The translations under genes were made by a program, and so were the position numbers. Below are positions 56,526-64,000 of a stretch of DNA of 64,000 nucleotides, piece by piece. This stretch comes from Paenibacillus sp. PK3_47. Lineage in GTDB: Bacteria; Bacillota; Bacilli; Paenibacillales; Paenibacillaceae. The notes under the pieces were generated by a model. That model saw only the letters and a program-made list of their open reading frames with translations, had not been told where the DNA came from and made no database searches. The first letter of the stretch is position 1. Every line of letters begins with the position of its first letter. The stretch spans positions 3,596,001 to 3,660,000 of the forward strand of contig NZ_CP026029.1 in assembly GCF_023520895.1 (NCBI RefSeq), in the 5' to 3' direction.

Positions 56526-57428
56526 ATGAACATCCCCTTTCAAGTAAAGACGAAACGGCGGATCGGCTATCCGATCCGGATGCCCAAAAAACGCGTCAAC
56601 CGCTCAGCCTGGGGCACCTTCTCTTTATTCGCCCTGCTCACGGTTTTCGGGGCCTTCATGGTGCTGCCGCTGGTGTATGCCATTAACAATGCGTTCAAGC
56701 CGCTGGATGAGATTTTTATCTTCCCGCCGACGCTGTTTGTCCGCAATCCCACAATGAATAACTTTGTCGATCTGTTCAATCTGCTCGGCAATTCCTGGGT
56801 TCCGTTCTCGCGTTATATTTTCAATACGGTATTCATTACAGGTACGGGGATTGTAGGGCATGTAATCTTCGCCTCGGCGGCGGCTTATCCGCTGGCCAAA
56901 CATCATTTTCCCGGCAAAAAAATACTGTTCACCATCGTCGTCCTGTCGCTGATGTTCACGCCGGCCGTAACCGCCATGCCGAACTATATGATTATGTCCT
57001 GGCTGGGGCTGATCGACACGTACTGGGCAGTGATTATTCCGGCATTCGCCTATTCGCTCGGCCTGTATCTGATGAAGCAGTTCATGGAACAGATCCCCGA
57101 TGTGCTGCTGGAAGCTGCCAAGATCGACGGTGCCAGTGAATACCGCATCTTCTGGTCCATCGTCATGCCGAACGTCAAGCCGGCCTGGCTGACACTGATT
57201 ATTCTGCTGTTCCAGATTCTGTGGGGCAGTGACGGCAATGGCTTTATTTACAGCGAGCAGTTGAAATCGCTTCACTTTGCGGCAGGCCAGGTCGTGGCCG
57301 GAGGCATTGCCCGTTCCGGTGCGGCGGCAGCGGTGGCGCTCATTCTGATGAGTGTGCCGATTACGCTGTTTGTGTTCTCACAGAGCCGGATTATAGAGAC
57401 GATGGCTACATCGGGAATGAAGGACTAA
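56526..57428 (+). CDS. carbohydrate ABC permease (MalG type), first pair
   Basis: A 300-residue permease with an N-terminal basic stretch and six TM segments. The EAA loop is LEAAKIDGASEYRIFWSIVM. The gene begins 3 bases after the MalF-type stop, with AAAGGTGGGTGAA upstream. It completes the first channel; no ATPase is seen in the window. Confidence 0.93.
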   Translation: MNIPFQVKTKRRIGYPIRMPKKRVNRSAWGTFSLFALLTVFGAFMVLPLVYAINNAFKPLDEIFIFPPTLFVRNPTMNNFVDLFNLLGNSWVPFSRYIFNTVFITGTGIVGHVIFASAAAYPLAKHHFPGKKILFTIVVLSLMFTPAVTAMPNYMIMSWLGLIDTYWAVIIPAFAYSLGLYLMKQFMEQIPDVLLEAAKIDGASEYRIFWSIVMPNVKPAWLTLIILLFQILWGSDGNGFIYSEQLKSLHFAAGQVVAGGIARSGAAAAVALILMSVPITLFVFSQSRIIETMATSGMKD

Positions 57429-57441
57429 GGGGGGAAGGCAA

Positions 57442-58947
57442 TTGACTGCAAAAAATTGGCTGCTTGCAGGGACGGTGCTCTCCCTGCTGCTGAGTTACGC
57501 AGTTCCCGCACCGGCGGCTGGAGCTGTGCCCTATGAAAGTTATAACTATAACTACTGGGAAGAAGCCGTGCCTGCTCCTGCAGCATATATCCCCGACCGG
57601 ACCCTTACAGGTAAGGATCTCGGTGTTGGTGATTTTCTGGACCCGGGCGATATGGTCGTTGCCGCAGACGGAAGGATCTATATTGTGGACAGCGGGAACA
57701 GCCGGATTGTCTGCCTGGACAGCAAATGGAAGGTAGACAAGGTCATTACCGGCTTCGACAACGGGGGACAGGCGGAGAGTTTTAAAAATCCGTCCGGCCT
57801 GTACGTTAATGCTGAAGGCAATCTGTTCATTGCGGATACGGATAACGGGCGTATTGTGGTGCTGTCTCCGGACGGAGAGCTGCTGCGGATGATCGAGCAG
57901 CCGGAGTCGGATATTTTACCGGCAGATTTCAAGTTTATTCCGGTGAAGGTGACGGTGGATCAGGCAGAGCGGGTCTATGTCATCGCCAAGGGAATCTTTG
58001 AAGGAATTATGCAGTTTGACGAGAGCGGGCAATTCATCGGGTATGTCGGCACGAACAAGGTCAAGCGCGACTATACCGAATATATTTGGCGGATGTTCTC
58101 CACCAAGGCGCAGAAAGCACAGATGGCGCTGTTCGTCCCTACGGAATTTTCCAATATCGATGTGGATGCGAAAGGCTTCCTGTATGCCACCAATATAGAC
58201 CCGGGCTCCAAAGAGCCGATCAAGCGCCTTAATCCCTCCGGTGAGGATGTGCTGAAACGCTTCGGCTACTTCGACATTCTGGGGGATATCCGCTACCGGC
58301 TTGTTGACGGCCCCTCCAAGTTCACGGATATCAAGGTGCTCCCGAACGGGATGTACAGCGCACTGGATGCCAACCAGGGTAAGGTGTTCACCTACAACGA
58401 TGAAGGTGATCTTCTGTATGTATACGGCGGCAAAGGCAATCAGACAGGCACCTTCAAAATACCGGTAGCCGTAGAGTTCTCCGGCGGCAATCAGCTGGTT
58501 CTTGACCGGGGAAAGGGCAACATTGCCGTCTTCAAGCCGACGCGGTTCGGCAGCAGTGTAAATGAAGCGGTCGGCTACCATTACAACGGCGAGGATGCAC
58601 AGGCGGTTCCGCTGTGGAAGGAAGTGCTGAAGCTGAATGCCAACTATGATATTGCCTATATCGGCATAGGCAAATCGCTGCTCATGGAGAAGGACAACAA
58701 GGAAGCGATGAAATATTTCAAGCTGGGCATGGACAGGGACGGTTATTCCGTAGCCTTCAAACGGTACCGCAGGGAAGTTATGCAGGAGCATTTCGGCACT
58801 TTTCTGACTTCGGTAATGATTCTTGCGGCACTCTGGATTGCTTACAAGCTCTTCGGCTTCTGGAGAAGAAAGCGGCAGACCGAAGCACTGAAGCAGGCTC
58901 CGCACAACCTTAAGGAGGGGAACGCCCGTGAGGCAGGATTTCATTAA
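57442..58947 (+). CDS. membrane-anchored NHL beta-propeller protein
   Basis: A 501-residue protein. A signal peptide (residues 1-25) is followed by an extracellular NHL-type propeller (about 50-370) with blades such as LDPGDMVVAADGRIYIVDSG, GLYVNAEGNLFIADTDNGRI and KFTDIKVLPNGMYSALDANQ. A TPR-like helical repeat (GIGKSLLMEKDNKEAMKYFK) lies at 395-425 and a TM helix at about 452-470, with a basic cytoplasmic tail. NHL propellers bind ligands, carbohydrates or partner proteins. TTG start with GGGGGGAAGG. It overlaps the Yip1-like gene by 20 bases, so the two products are likely made together. Confidence 0.85.
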   Translation: MTAKNWLLAGTVLSLLLSYAVPAPAAGAVPYESYNYNYWEEAVPAPAAYIPDRTLTGKDLGVGDFLDPGDMVVAADGRIYIVDSGNSRIVCLDSKWKVDKVITGFDNGGQAESFKNPSGLYVNAEGNLFIADTDNGRIVVLSPDGELLRMIEQPESDILPADFKFIPVKVTVDQAERVYVIAKGIFEGIMQFDESGQFIGYVGTNKVKRDYTEYIWRMFSTKAQKAQMALFVPTEFSNIDVDAKGFLYATNIDPGSKEPIKRLNPSGEDVLKRFGYFDILGDIRYRLVDGPSKFTDIKVLPNGMYSALDANQGKVFTYNDEGDLLYVYGGKGNQTGTFKIPVAVEFSGGNQLVLDRGKGNIAVFKPTRFGSSVNEAVGYHYNGEDAQAVPLWKEVLKLNANYDIAYIGIGKSLLMEKDNKEAMKYFKLGMDRDGYSVAFKRYRREVMQEHFGTFLTSVMILAALWIAYKLFGFWRRKRQTEALKQAPHNLKEGNAREAGFH

Positions 58948-59548
58948 ATTCCCGCTGCACCTCATGGTGCATCCGTTTGACAGCTTTTGGGATTTGAAAT
59001 ATGAGGGGAAAGGGAAGCTCCGCGTAACGCTGACCCTACTGCTGCTGGTCGTCATCTCCATGATTCTGAAGAACCAGTTCGCAGGCTTCCTGGTCAATTA
59101 TAATGATCCGCGCCATTTGAACAGTATTACCCAGCTGTTTACGGTTGTTTTTCCCTTCTTTCTGTGGTGCCTGTCCAATTGGGCCATTACGACACTGATG
59201 GGCGGCGAAGGGAAATTCAAAGAAATTATGATGGCGACAGGCTATGCGCTTGTTCCGGTCGTGGTCATTTATACGCCGATGGTAATTGCAAGCCGGTTCA
59301 TGGCGGAGGAAGAAACGGCCTTCTATTATCTGATGATGTCGGTGGCTTCGATCTGGTTCGTAGCGCTCCTGTTCGTCGGCATCATGACTGTCCACCAGTA
59401 TACTGTGCTCAAAACGGTGGCAACGATGCTGCTGACAGTGGTTGTTATGGGAATTGTCGTGTTCCTGGGGACGCTTGTCTTAAGCATGCTCCAGCAAATT
59501 ACCGAGTTCTTCATTAATATTTACCGTGAATTAATTTTCCGTACGTGA
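58928..59548 (+). CDS. Yip1-family membrane protein
   Basis: A 206-residue polytopic protein with about five TM segments. It opens FPLHLMVHPFDSFWDLKYEG, a Yip1-type N-terminal pattern, followed by TM stretches LRVTLTLLLLVVISMIL and LFTVVFPFFLWCLSNWAITT, with GGEGKFKEIMMATGYALVPV in a loop. The bacterial family has no settled function. The GTG start with AAGGAGGGG lies inside the end of the NHL gene. Position between the NHL and DUF5696 genes suggests it joins them in a membrane complex. Confidence 0.82.
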   Translation: MRQDFIKFPLHLMVHPFDSFWDLKYEGKGKLRVTLTLLLLVVISMILKNQFAGFLVNYNDPRHLNSITQLFTVVFPFFLWCLSNWAITTLMGGEGKFKEIMMATGYALVPVVVIYTPMVIASRFMAEEETAFYYLMMSVASIWFVALLFVGIMTVHQYTVLKTVATMLLTVVVMGIVVFLGTLVLSMLQQITEFFINIYRELIFRT

Positions 59549-59562
59549 AGGAGGCCGCACCT

Positions 59563-62142
59563 GTGAAAAATCGTAAAATACTCGCTGCGGTGCTGGCCTG
59601 TGCCGCAGTCCTCTGTATCGTCATCGGGGCTGTCCTGTTCTTCAGCTCCCGCGGAGTCAAGGCTGTCGAGGCCTCCGCTTATACGGAAGTGACGGCTGAG
59701 CTTGAACCGGGCAGCGAGCTGGCTGCGCTGCCTGATACTTCAGGCGGTGTACCGGGAATGATGCTGGCCGCGGATGATGACAGGCTGTCTTTATACTATA
59801 ATGCCGAAACCACGGAAGTAGCCGTGAAGGATAAGCGGTCAGGGCAGATCTGGTACAGCAATCCCCTGAGCCGCAATGAAGATACGCTGGCCTCGGGCTT
59901 CGAGAAGGAGCTGCTGTCCTCGCAGCTGACGGTTCTGTTCCGTGATGCTGTGGGCACATTGGAATCCTATACGAATTATGCCCAGAGCATCAGCAGCAAG
60001 CAATTCACGGCCGAGAGCCTGAAGAACGGGCTGCGCATCACCTATACCATCGGAGACACCTCTGCAGGTATCGATGCACTGCCGAAATATATCAGCCAGG
60101 CCAGACTGGAGGAAGCGGTTCTGTCCAAGCTGGATGCCGCGACAGCCAAATATGTCCATCAGCGCTACTATCCGAAGGAAGGCAGTCCTGAGGTCATGGA
60201 ACGGATTGATGCCCAGGTCTCCAAGCCCCTGGTGCTCAAGAAAATGACCGCCGCCTTCACCAAGGCCGGTTATTCAGCCGAAGATCTGGCCCGGGACAAT
60301 GAGGAGAACGGAATCGGGGGAGGTTCTGAATCTACCAAGCCCAACTTCGTCATTCCGCTGGAATACCGGCTGGAGAACGGATCGCTTGTAGTCAGTGTTC
60401 CTGTGAATCAGGTCAAGGAGAGCGGACAGTACCAGATCCGCAGTCTGGAGCTGCTCAATATGTTCGGCGCTGCAGACCGGGAGGCCGACGGCTACATGCT
60501 TGTCCCTGACGGCTCCGGCAGCCTGATCCGTCTGAACAACGGCAAAGTGAAGGAAGAGCAGTACGTCCAGCGCGTATATGGGCCGGACCCGAATGATAAC
60601 AGCTACAGACGCGGACAGGTCAGCCAGAATGCCAGAATGCCGGTATTCGGCATGAAGGCCGGGGATGCCGCCTGGTTCGCCGTCATTGAGAAGGGCGATG
60701 CCATTGCCAGCATAGCTGCTGATATCAGCGGCAAGAAGAACTCCTACAACTTCATTCACAGCAGCTATTCCCTGCGCGGCGAGGATGAGCTGGAGCTGTA
60801 CACCGGATCGACCATCCAGGAAATCCAGCTGCTGAATGAGGAGATCTACAAAGGCGATATCCAGATCCGCTACAGCTTCCTGGACGGAGACAAAGCCGGC
60901 TACTCCGGCATGGCTGAGCTGTACCGGAATATGCTGGTCTCCGAAGAGCTGCTCACGCCTTTGACGGAAGAGGAGAACATTCCGTTCTATCTGGAAATGC
61001 TGGGTGCCGTCGACAAGCAGAAGTCACTGCTCGGTGTACCTTACCGTTCTGAAATCGCCATGACCTCCTTCAGGCAGGCCGGGCTGATAGCCGGACAACT
61101 GGAGCAGGATGGCATCGGCCGCCTGATGATGAGGTATACCGGCTGGTCGTCCAAGGGCGTAAATCATGCCACGCCGGATAAGCTGAAGACGGAGGGCGTC
61201 CTCGGCAGCAGACGGGAGCTTGCCGGTCTGAAGGAGCAGCTGGCCGCGGCCGGAGGAACCCTGTTCCCGGATGTGGCCTTTCAGCAGATTTATCACAATG
61301 ACAGCGGGTTTACCCCTTCCGCTGATGCCTCCAGATTCGTGACGAGAGAGGAAGCAGAACTGTATCCGTACAACCGGGCGCTGAACCGGATGGATATGAC
61401 ACTCGGCAGCTACTATTTACTCTCTCCCGCCAAACTGCCGTACTATGTGAATGCTTTTCTGGATAAATATGAGGTCTACGGAATGAAGGGTGTATCCCTG
61501 CGGGATCTGGGCAGTGTGCTCAGTTCGGATTTCCGGGCCAGCCGGGTAATCCAGCGTGAAACGGCGAAGGAAATTGTGGAAGAGCAGCTGGGCACCATGG
61601 ATCAGCACGTGGACCAGACGATGATTTCCGGCGGGAATGCCTATGCATGGCCGTACTCCGATCATCTGGTGAATGTACCGGCCTCTTCCAGCGGATTCGC
61701 GCTTACAGATGAAGCTGTCCCGTTCTACCAGATGGTGATCCACGGCTTTATCAGTTATGCCGGAGCACCGGTTAACTTAAGTGACGAGCAGGATCTGCAT
61801 AAGCAGATGCTCCAGGCTATCGAGCTCGGGGCAGCGCCCTACTTCTCCTGGTCGCATGAGCCGTCGTCGAAGCTGAAATTCACCCATTTTGACAGCATGT
61901 ACGCAACCTATTATGAAGACTGGTACGATCAGGCGGTTGCCATGTACAAGGAAGTAGACAAGGTGCTCTCCCCCGTACAGCATGCGCAGATCTTGAACCA
62001 TATACGCCATCAGGAAGGTGTTGTGGAGGTGCAGTACAGCAACGGTATATCAATCTATGTCAATTACACCGACAAGGATGTCTCCGTGCAGGGAACGGCT
62101 GTCGGGGCCGGACAATATGCGATAGAAGGTGAGCCGACATGA
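59563..62142 (+). CDS. DUF5696 family membrane-anchored protein
   Basis: An 859-residue protein with an N-terminal TM anchor (ILAAVLACAAVLCIVIGAVL-like, residues 5-25) and a large extracellular part. Residues 55-480 look beta-rich (RLSLYYNAETTEVAVKDKRS); residues 480-800 have the look of a (beta/alpha)8 hydrolase, with RYTGW, RDLGSVLSSDF near 645, GGNAYAWPY near 689 and SWSHEPSS near 761. I recognise the DUF5696 family by memory of its operon and pattern; a glycoside hydrolase role is inference. GTG 59563 has AAGGAGG 8 bases upstream; the earlier GTG 59545 lies before that site. Confidence 0.8.
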   Translation: MKNRKILAAVLACAAVLCIVIGAVLFFSSRGVKAVEASAYTEVTAELEPGSELAALPDTSGGVPGMMLAADDDRLSLYYNAETTEVAVKDKRSGQIWYSNPLSRNEDTLASGFEKELLSSQLTVLFRDAVGTLESYTNYAQSISSKQFTAESLKNGLRITYTIGDTSAGIDALPKYISQARLEEAVLSKLDAATAKYVHQRYYPKEGSPEVMERIDAQVSKPLVLKKMTAAFTKAGYSAEDLARDNEENGIGGGSESTKPNFVIPLEYRLENGSLVVSVPVNQVKESGQYQIRSLELLNMFGAADREADGYMLVPDGSGSLIRLNNGKVKEEQYVQRVYGPDPNDNSYRRGQVSQNARMPVFGMKAGDAAWFAVIEKGDAIASIAADISGKKNSYNFIHSSYSLRGEDELELYTGSTIQEIQLLNEEIYKGDIQIRYSFLDGDKAGYSGMAELYRNMLVSEELLTPLTEEENIPFYLEMLGAVDKQKSLLGVPYRSEIAMTSFRQAGLIAGQLEQDGIGRLMMRYTGWSSKGVNHATPDKLKTEGVLGSRRELAGLKEQLAAAGGTLFPDVAFQQIYHNDSGFTPSADASRFVTREEAELYPYNRALNRMDMTLGSYYLLSPAKLPYYVNAFLDKYEVYGMKGVSLRDLGSVLSSDFRASRVIQRETAKEIVEEQLGTMDQHVDQTMISGGNAYAWPYSDHLVNVPASSSGFALTDEAVPFYQMVIHGFISYAGAPVNLSDEQDLHKQMLQAIELGAAPYFSWSHEPSSKLKFTHFDSMYATYYEDWYDQAVAMYKEVDKVLSPVQHAQILNHIRHQEGVVEVQYSNGISIYVNYTDKDVSVQGTAVGAGQYAIEGEPT

Positions 62143-63038
62143 GCGGAAACAAGCTTAGCCTGCAGCAGAAGCGTTCTTTGCTGGGAATTGCTTTTATAGC
62201 GCCATGGCTGCTGGGGTTTATCTTTCTGTTCGCGACTCCGCTGATTAAGTCCATCCAGTTCAGCTTCAGCAAATTAACTGTAGACCCAACAGGCTTCACG
62301 CTGGACGGGGTAGGCTGGGCGAACTTTAACAATGCGCTGTTCGTGGATGCCACGTTTAACCGCGTATTGACCGAATCGGTCTGGGATATGGTGCTGAATG
62401 TGCCGATGATTCTGTTCTTCAGCCTTTTTTCGGCAACGCTGCTCAACCAGAAGTTCAGGGGGAGAATTATCGCCCGGGCGATTTTCTTTCTGCCGGTTAT
62501 TCTGGCCTCCAATGCGATCTCGGCCGCTGAAGCCTCCGGGCTGATCAATCTGGTGGGCGATGCGACTGCAGTGAACGAAATGGGCCAGTCGGGTTCCCAG
62601 TACAATGTGATGTCAATGGTCATGATTCTGAGCGACATCGGGCTGCCGCTGTCTTTTGTAGATTACATTGTCGACGCCATCCTGCGGATCTATGAGATTA
62701 TTACCAGCTCAGGGGTGCAGATCCTGATTTTCCTGGCTGCGCTGCAGTCGGTTCCCGGAGCGATGTATGAGGTGGCGAAAATTGAAGGGGCGACCGCTTA
62801 TGAATCCTTTTGGAAGATTACCTTTCCGCTGGTAAGCCCGCTCATTCTGACCAATGTGATCTATACGATTATCGACTCTTTCTCCGGCAGTGCCGTGACA
62901 CAGATGATCTTCACCACCGCGTTCACCACCCAGAATTTCGGGCTGAGTGCGGCGATGTCCTGGATCTATACGCTGATTATCAGCATTATCCTGGTCATTG
63001 TAGGCTATGTGCTGTCCAAGCGGGTGCATTACAACTGA
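62139..63038 (+). CDS. sugar ABC permease (MalF type), second pair
   Basis: A 299-residue permease with six TM segments (LLGIAFIAPWLLGFIFLFAT). The EAA loop is YEVAKIEGATAYESFWKITF. Its ATG overlaps the DUF5696 stop by 4 bases, so translation is coupled. It differs clearly from the permease at 55617, so this is a separate channel in the same operon. Confidence 0.93.
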   Translation: MSGNKLSLQQKRSLLGIAFIAPWLLGFIFLFATPLIKSIQFSFSKLTVDPTGFTLDGVGWANFNNALFVDATFNRVLTESVWDMVLNVPMILFFSLFSATLLNQKFRGRIIARAIFFLPVILASNAISAAEASGLINLVGDATAVNEMGQSGSQYNVMSMVMILSDIGLPLSFVDYIVDAILRIYEIITSSGVQILIFLAALQSVPGAMYEVAKIEGATAYESFWKITFPLVSPLILTNVIYTIIDSFSGSAVTQMIFTTAFTTQNFGLSAAMSWIYTLIISIILVIVGYVLSKRVHYN

Positions 63039-63062
63039 TTGATCACAAAGGAGGGCACCGCC

Positions 63063-64000
63063 ATGCAGTACCAGCAGGCTGTCCGTAAAGAAGCTAAGCA
63101 CTACAGAGTCCAGAAGATTAGAGGCAAAGCGGCGGATGTGCTGTATGCACTGTTCCGCTATGCGCTGGTCATCGGGATCTCCTTTATCATTATTTATCCG
63201 CTGCTGATGAAATTCTCGATTGCCTTCAAGGATAAGGCGGACATTTATAATCCGACGATATACATGATTCCGGTCCATTTCACAATGGATAATATCCGGA
63301 TGGCGATGCAGATTCTGGATTACTTCCCGCTGCTCGGCAACACCCTGCTCTTCGTGGTGGTGACTACGGTGCTGACCACGGCGTCCTGCGCCCTGGCAGG
63401 CTACGGGTTTGCCCGTTTTAACTTTCCGGGAAGCAATATCCTGTTCGCGCTTGTCATTCTGACCCTGCTCGTGCCGACCAGTACGCTGATGGTTCCGATG
63501 TATCTGCATTTCAGAAGCTTCGACATTCTGGGCATTATCCACCTGCTTACAGGCAAGTCCGGACTCAATCTGCTCAACACTTATTGGCCTTCCATTATTA
63601 CATCGGCAACGGCGATCGGGCTGAAGGCGGGGCTGTTCATCTATATCTTCCGCCAGTTCTTCAAAGGAATGCCGAAGGAAATTGAAGAAGCGGCGCTGAT
63701 TGACGGTGCAGGGGGTATAAAAACGTTCCTGCGGATCATGCTCCCGAATGCGGTCTCGCCGATGATTACGGTCATTCTGTTCTGCTTCGTCTGGCAGTAC
63801 AACGATACCTTCTTCACTTCGCTCTTTATGAGTGAACTGGCACTCATGCCTACCAAGGTCAGCTCGCTGGCTGCGCAGGCTAATGCTTTAATACCAGGCA
63901 TGCTCGGGGTAGGCGGAGGAGCCGGTGTGAAGGCCGATCCCAACCATGTAGCCATGATTATCGACACCGGCATTCTGCTGGCGATTATCCCGCTCATTCT
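63063..64000 (+). CDS. carbohydrate ABC permease (MalG type), second pair, partial
   Basis: At least 312 residues, running off the window without a stop. Six TM-type segments begin with YALVIGISFIIIYPLLMKFS; the EAA loop is IEEAALIDGAGGIKTFLRIM. AAAGGAGGGCACCGCC precedes the ATG, 24 bases after the MalF-type partner. An extra loop (GLNLLNTYWP and surroundings) makes it longer than usual MalG proteins. Further genes of the operon may follow beyond 64000. Confidence 0.92.
   Translation, partial: MQYQQAVRKEAKHYRVQKIRGKAADVLYALFRYALVIGISFIIIYPLLMKFSIAFKDKADIYNPTIYMIPVHFTMDNIRMAMQILDYFPLLGNTLLFVVVTTVLTTASCALAGYGFARFNFPGSNILFALVILTLLVPTSTLMVPMYLHFRSFDILGIIHLLTGKSGLNLLNTYWPSIITSATAIGLKAGLFIYIFRQFFKGMPKEIEEAALIDGAGGIKTFLRIMLPNAVSPMITVILFCFVWQYNDTFFTSLFMSELALMPTKVSSLAAQANALIPGMLGVGGGAGVKADPNHVAMIIDTGILLAIIPLI

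Overview
The window looks like a chromosomal segment of a Paenibacillus-type Firmicute. The evidence is a low-GC Gram-positive rRNA operon with a large downstream tRNA cluster, YesM/YesN-type sugar sensors, many family-1 sugar ABC systems, stalk-domain (copper amine oxidase N-like) secreted proteins, AGGAGG ribosome sites with frequent GTG/TTG starts, and CcpA-, PerR- and sigma-A-like sites. No phage, insertion sequence or CRISPR array was seen.

Layout. 0-2 kb: an acetyltransferase, a secreted stalk-domain protein and a small DUF4023 protein. 1.95-8.8 kb: two tandem promoters, then 16S-23S-5S and 14 tRNA genes ending in a terminator. 8.9-9.4 kb: a dispersed repeat with TAACGGA palindromes (second copy at 49.2 kb) and the 3' scrap of a WYL-domain regulator. 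9.4-22.3 kb: housekeeping and accessory genes (catalase with PerR-like boxes, alpha-glucan phosphorylase with a perfect cre, a stalk-domain protein, ribokinase, aroD with a fresh 150-bp tail duplication, a two-component system with two PepSY proteins, a TipA-like MerR regulator with a 19-bp-spacer promoter, a DEDDh exonuclease, an unknown protein). 22.3-22.9 kb: a gene cut off after 16 codons, followed by two kinds of tandem repeat.

23-36.1 kb is a carbohydrate locus: a spermidine-synthase-like gene, a YesN/YesM pair, an ABC importer (two permeases and a lipoprotein), then divergent GH2 beta-mannosidase and GH36 alpha-galactosidase. Together these suggest uptake and breakdown of galactomanno-oligosaccharides. 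The beta-mannosidase leader contains a 65-bp duplicated element with a coupled short ORF. The two glycosidase genes are separated by thirteen 51-bp stem-loop repeats. 37.3-43.8 kb is a purine salvage operon: a PotABCD-type importer with nucleoside hydrolase and adenine deaminase. 44.7-49.2 kb holds a CYTH protein, threonine synthase, a Gfo/Idh/MocA oxidoreductase and a lone radical SAM/SPASM protein.

49.6-64 kb is the most novel part. A LacI regulator is divergent from a long operon that runs off the window: lipoprotein SBP, a 986-residue SBP with an extra N-terminal half, a permease pair, a membrane-anchored NHL propeller, a Yip1-like membrane protein, a membrane-anchored DUF5696 protein, and a second permease pair. 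The three non-transporter proteins sit between the two permease pairs with overlapping or near-overlapping genes, which argues for a combined envelope glycan-handling and import machine of unknown substrate.
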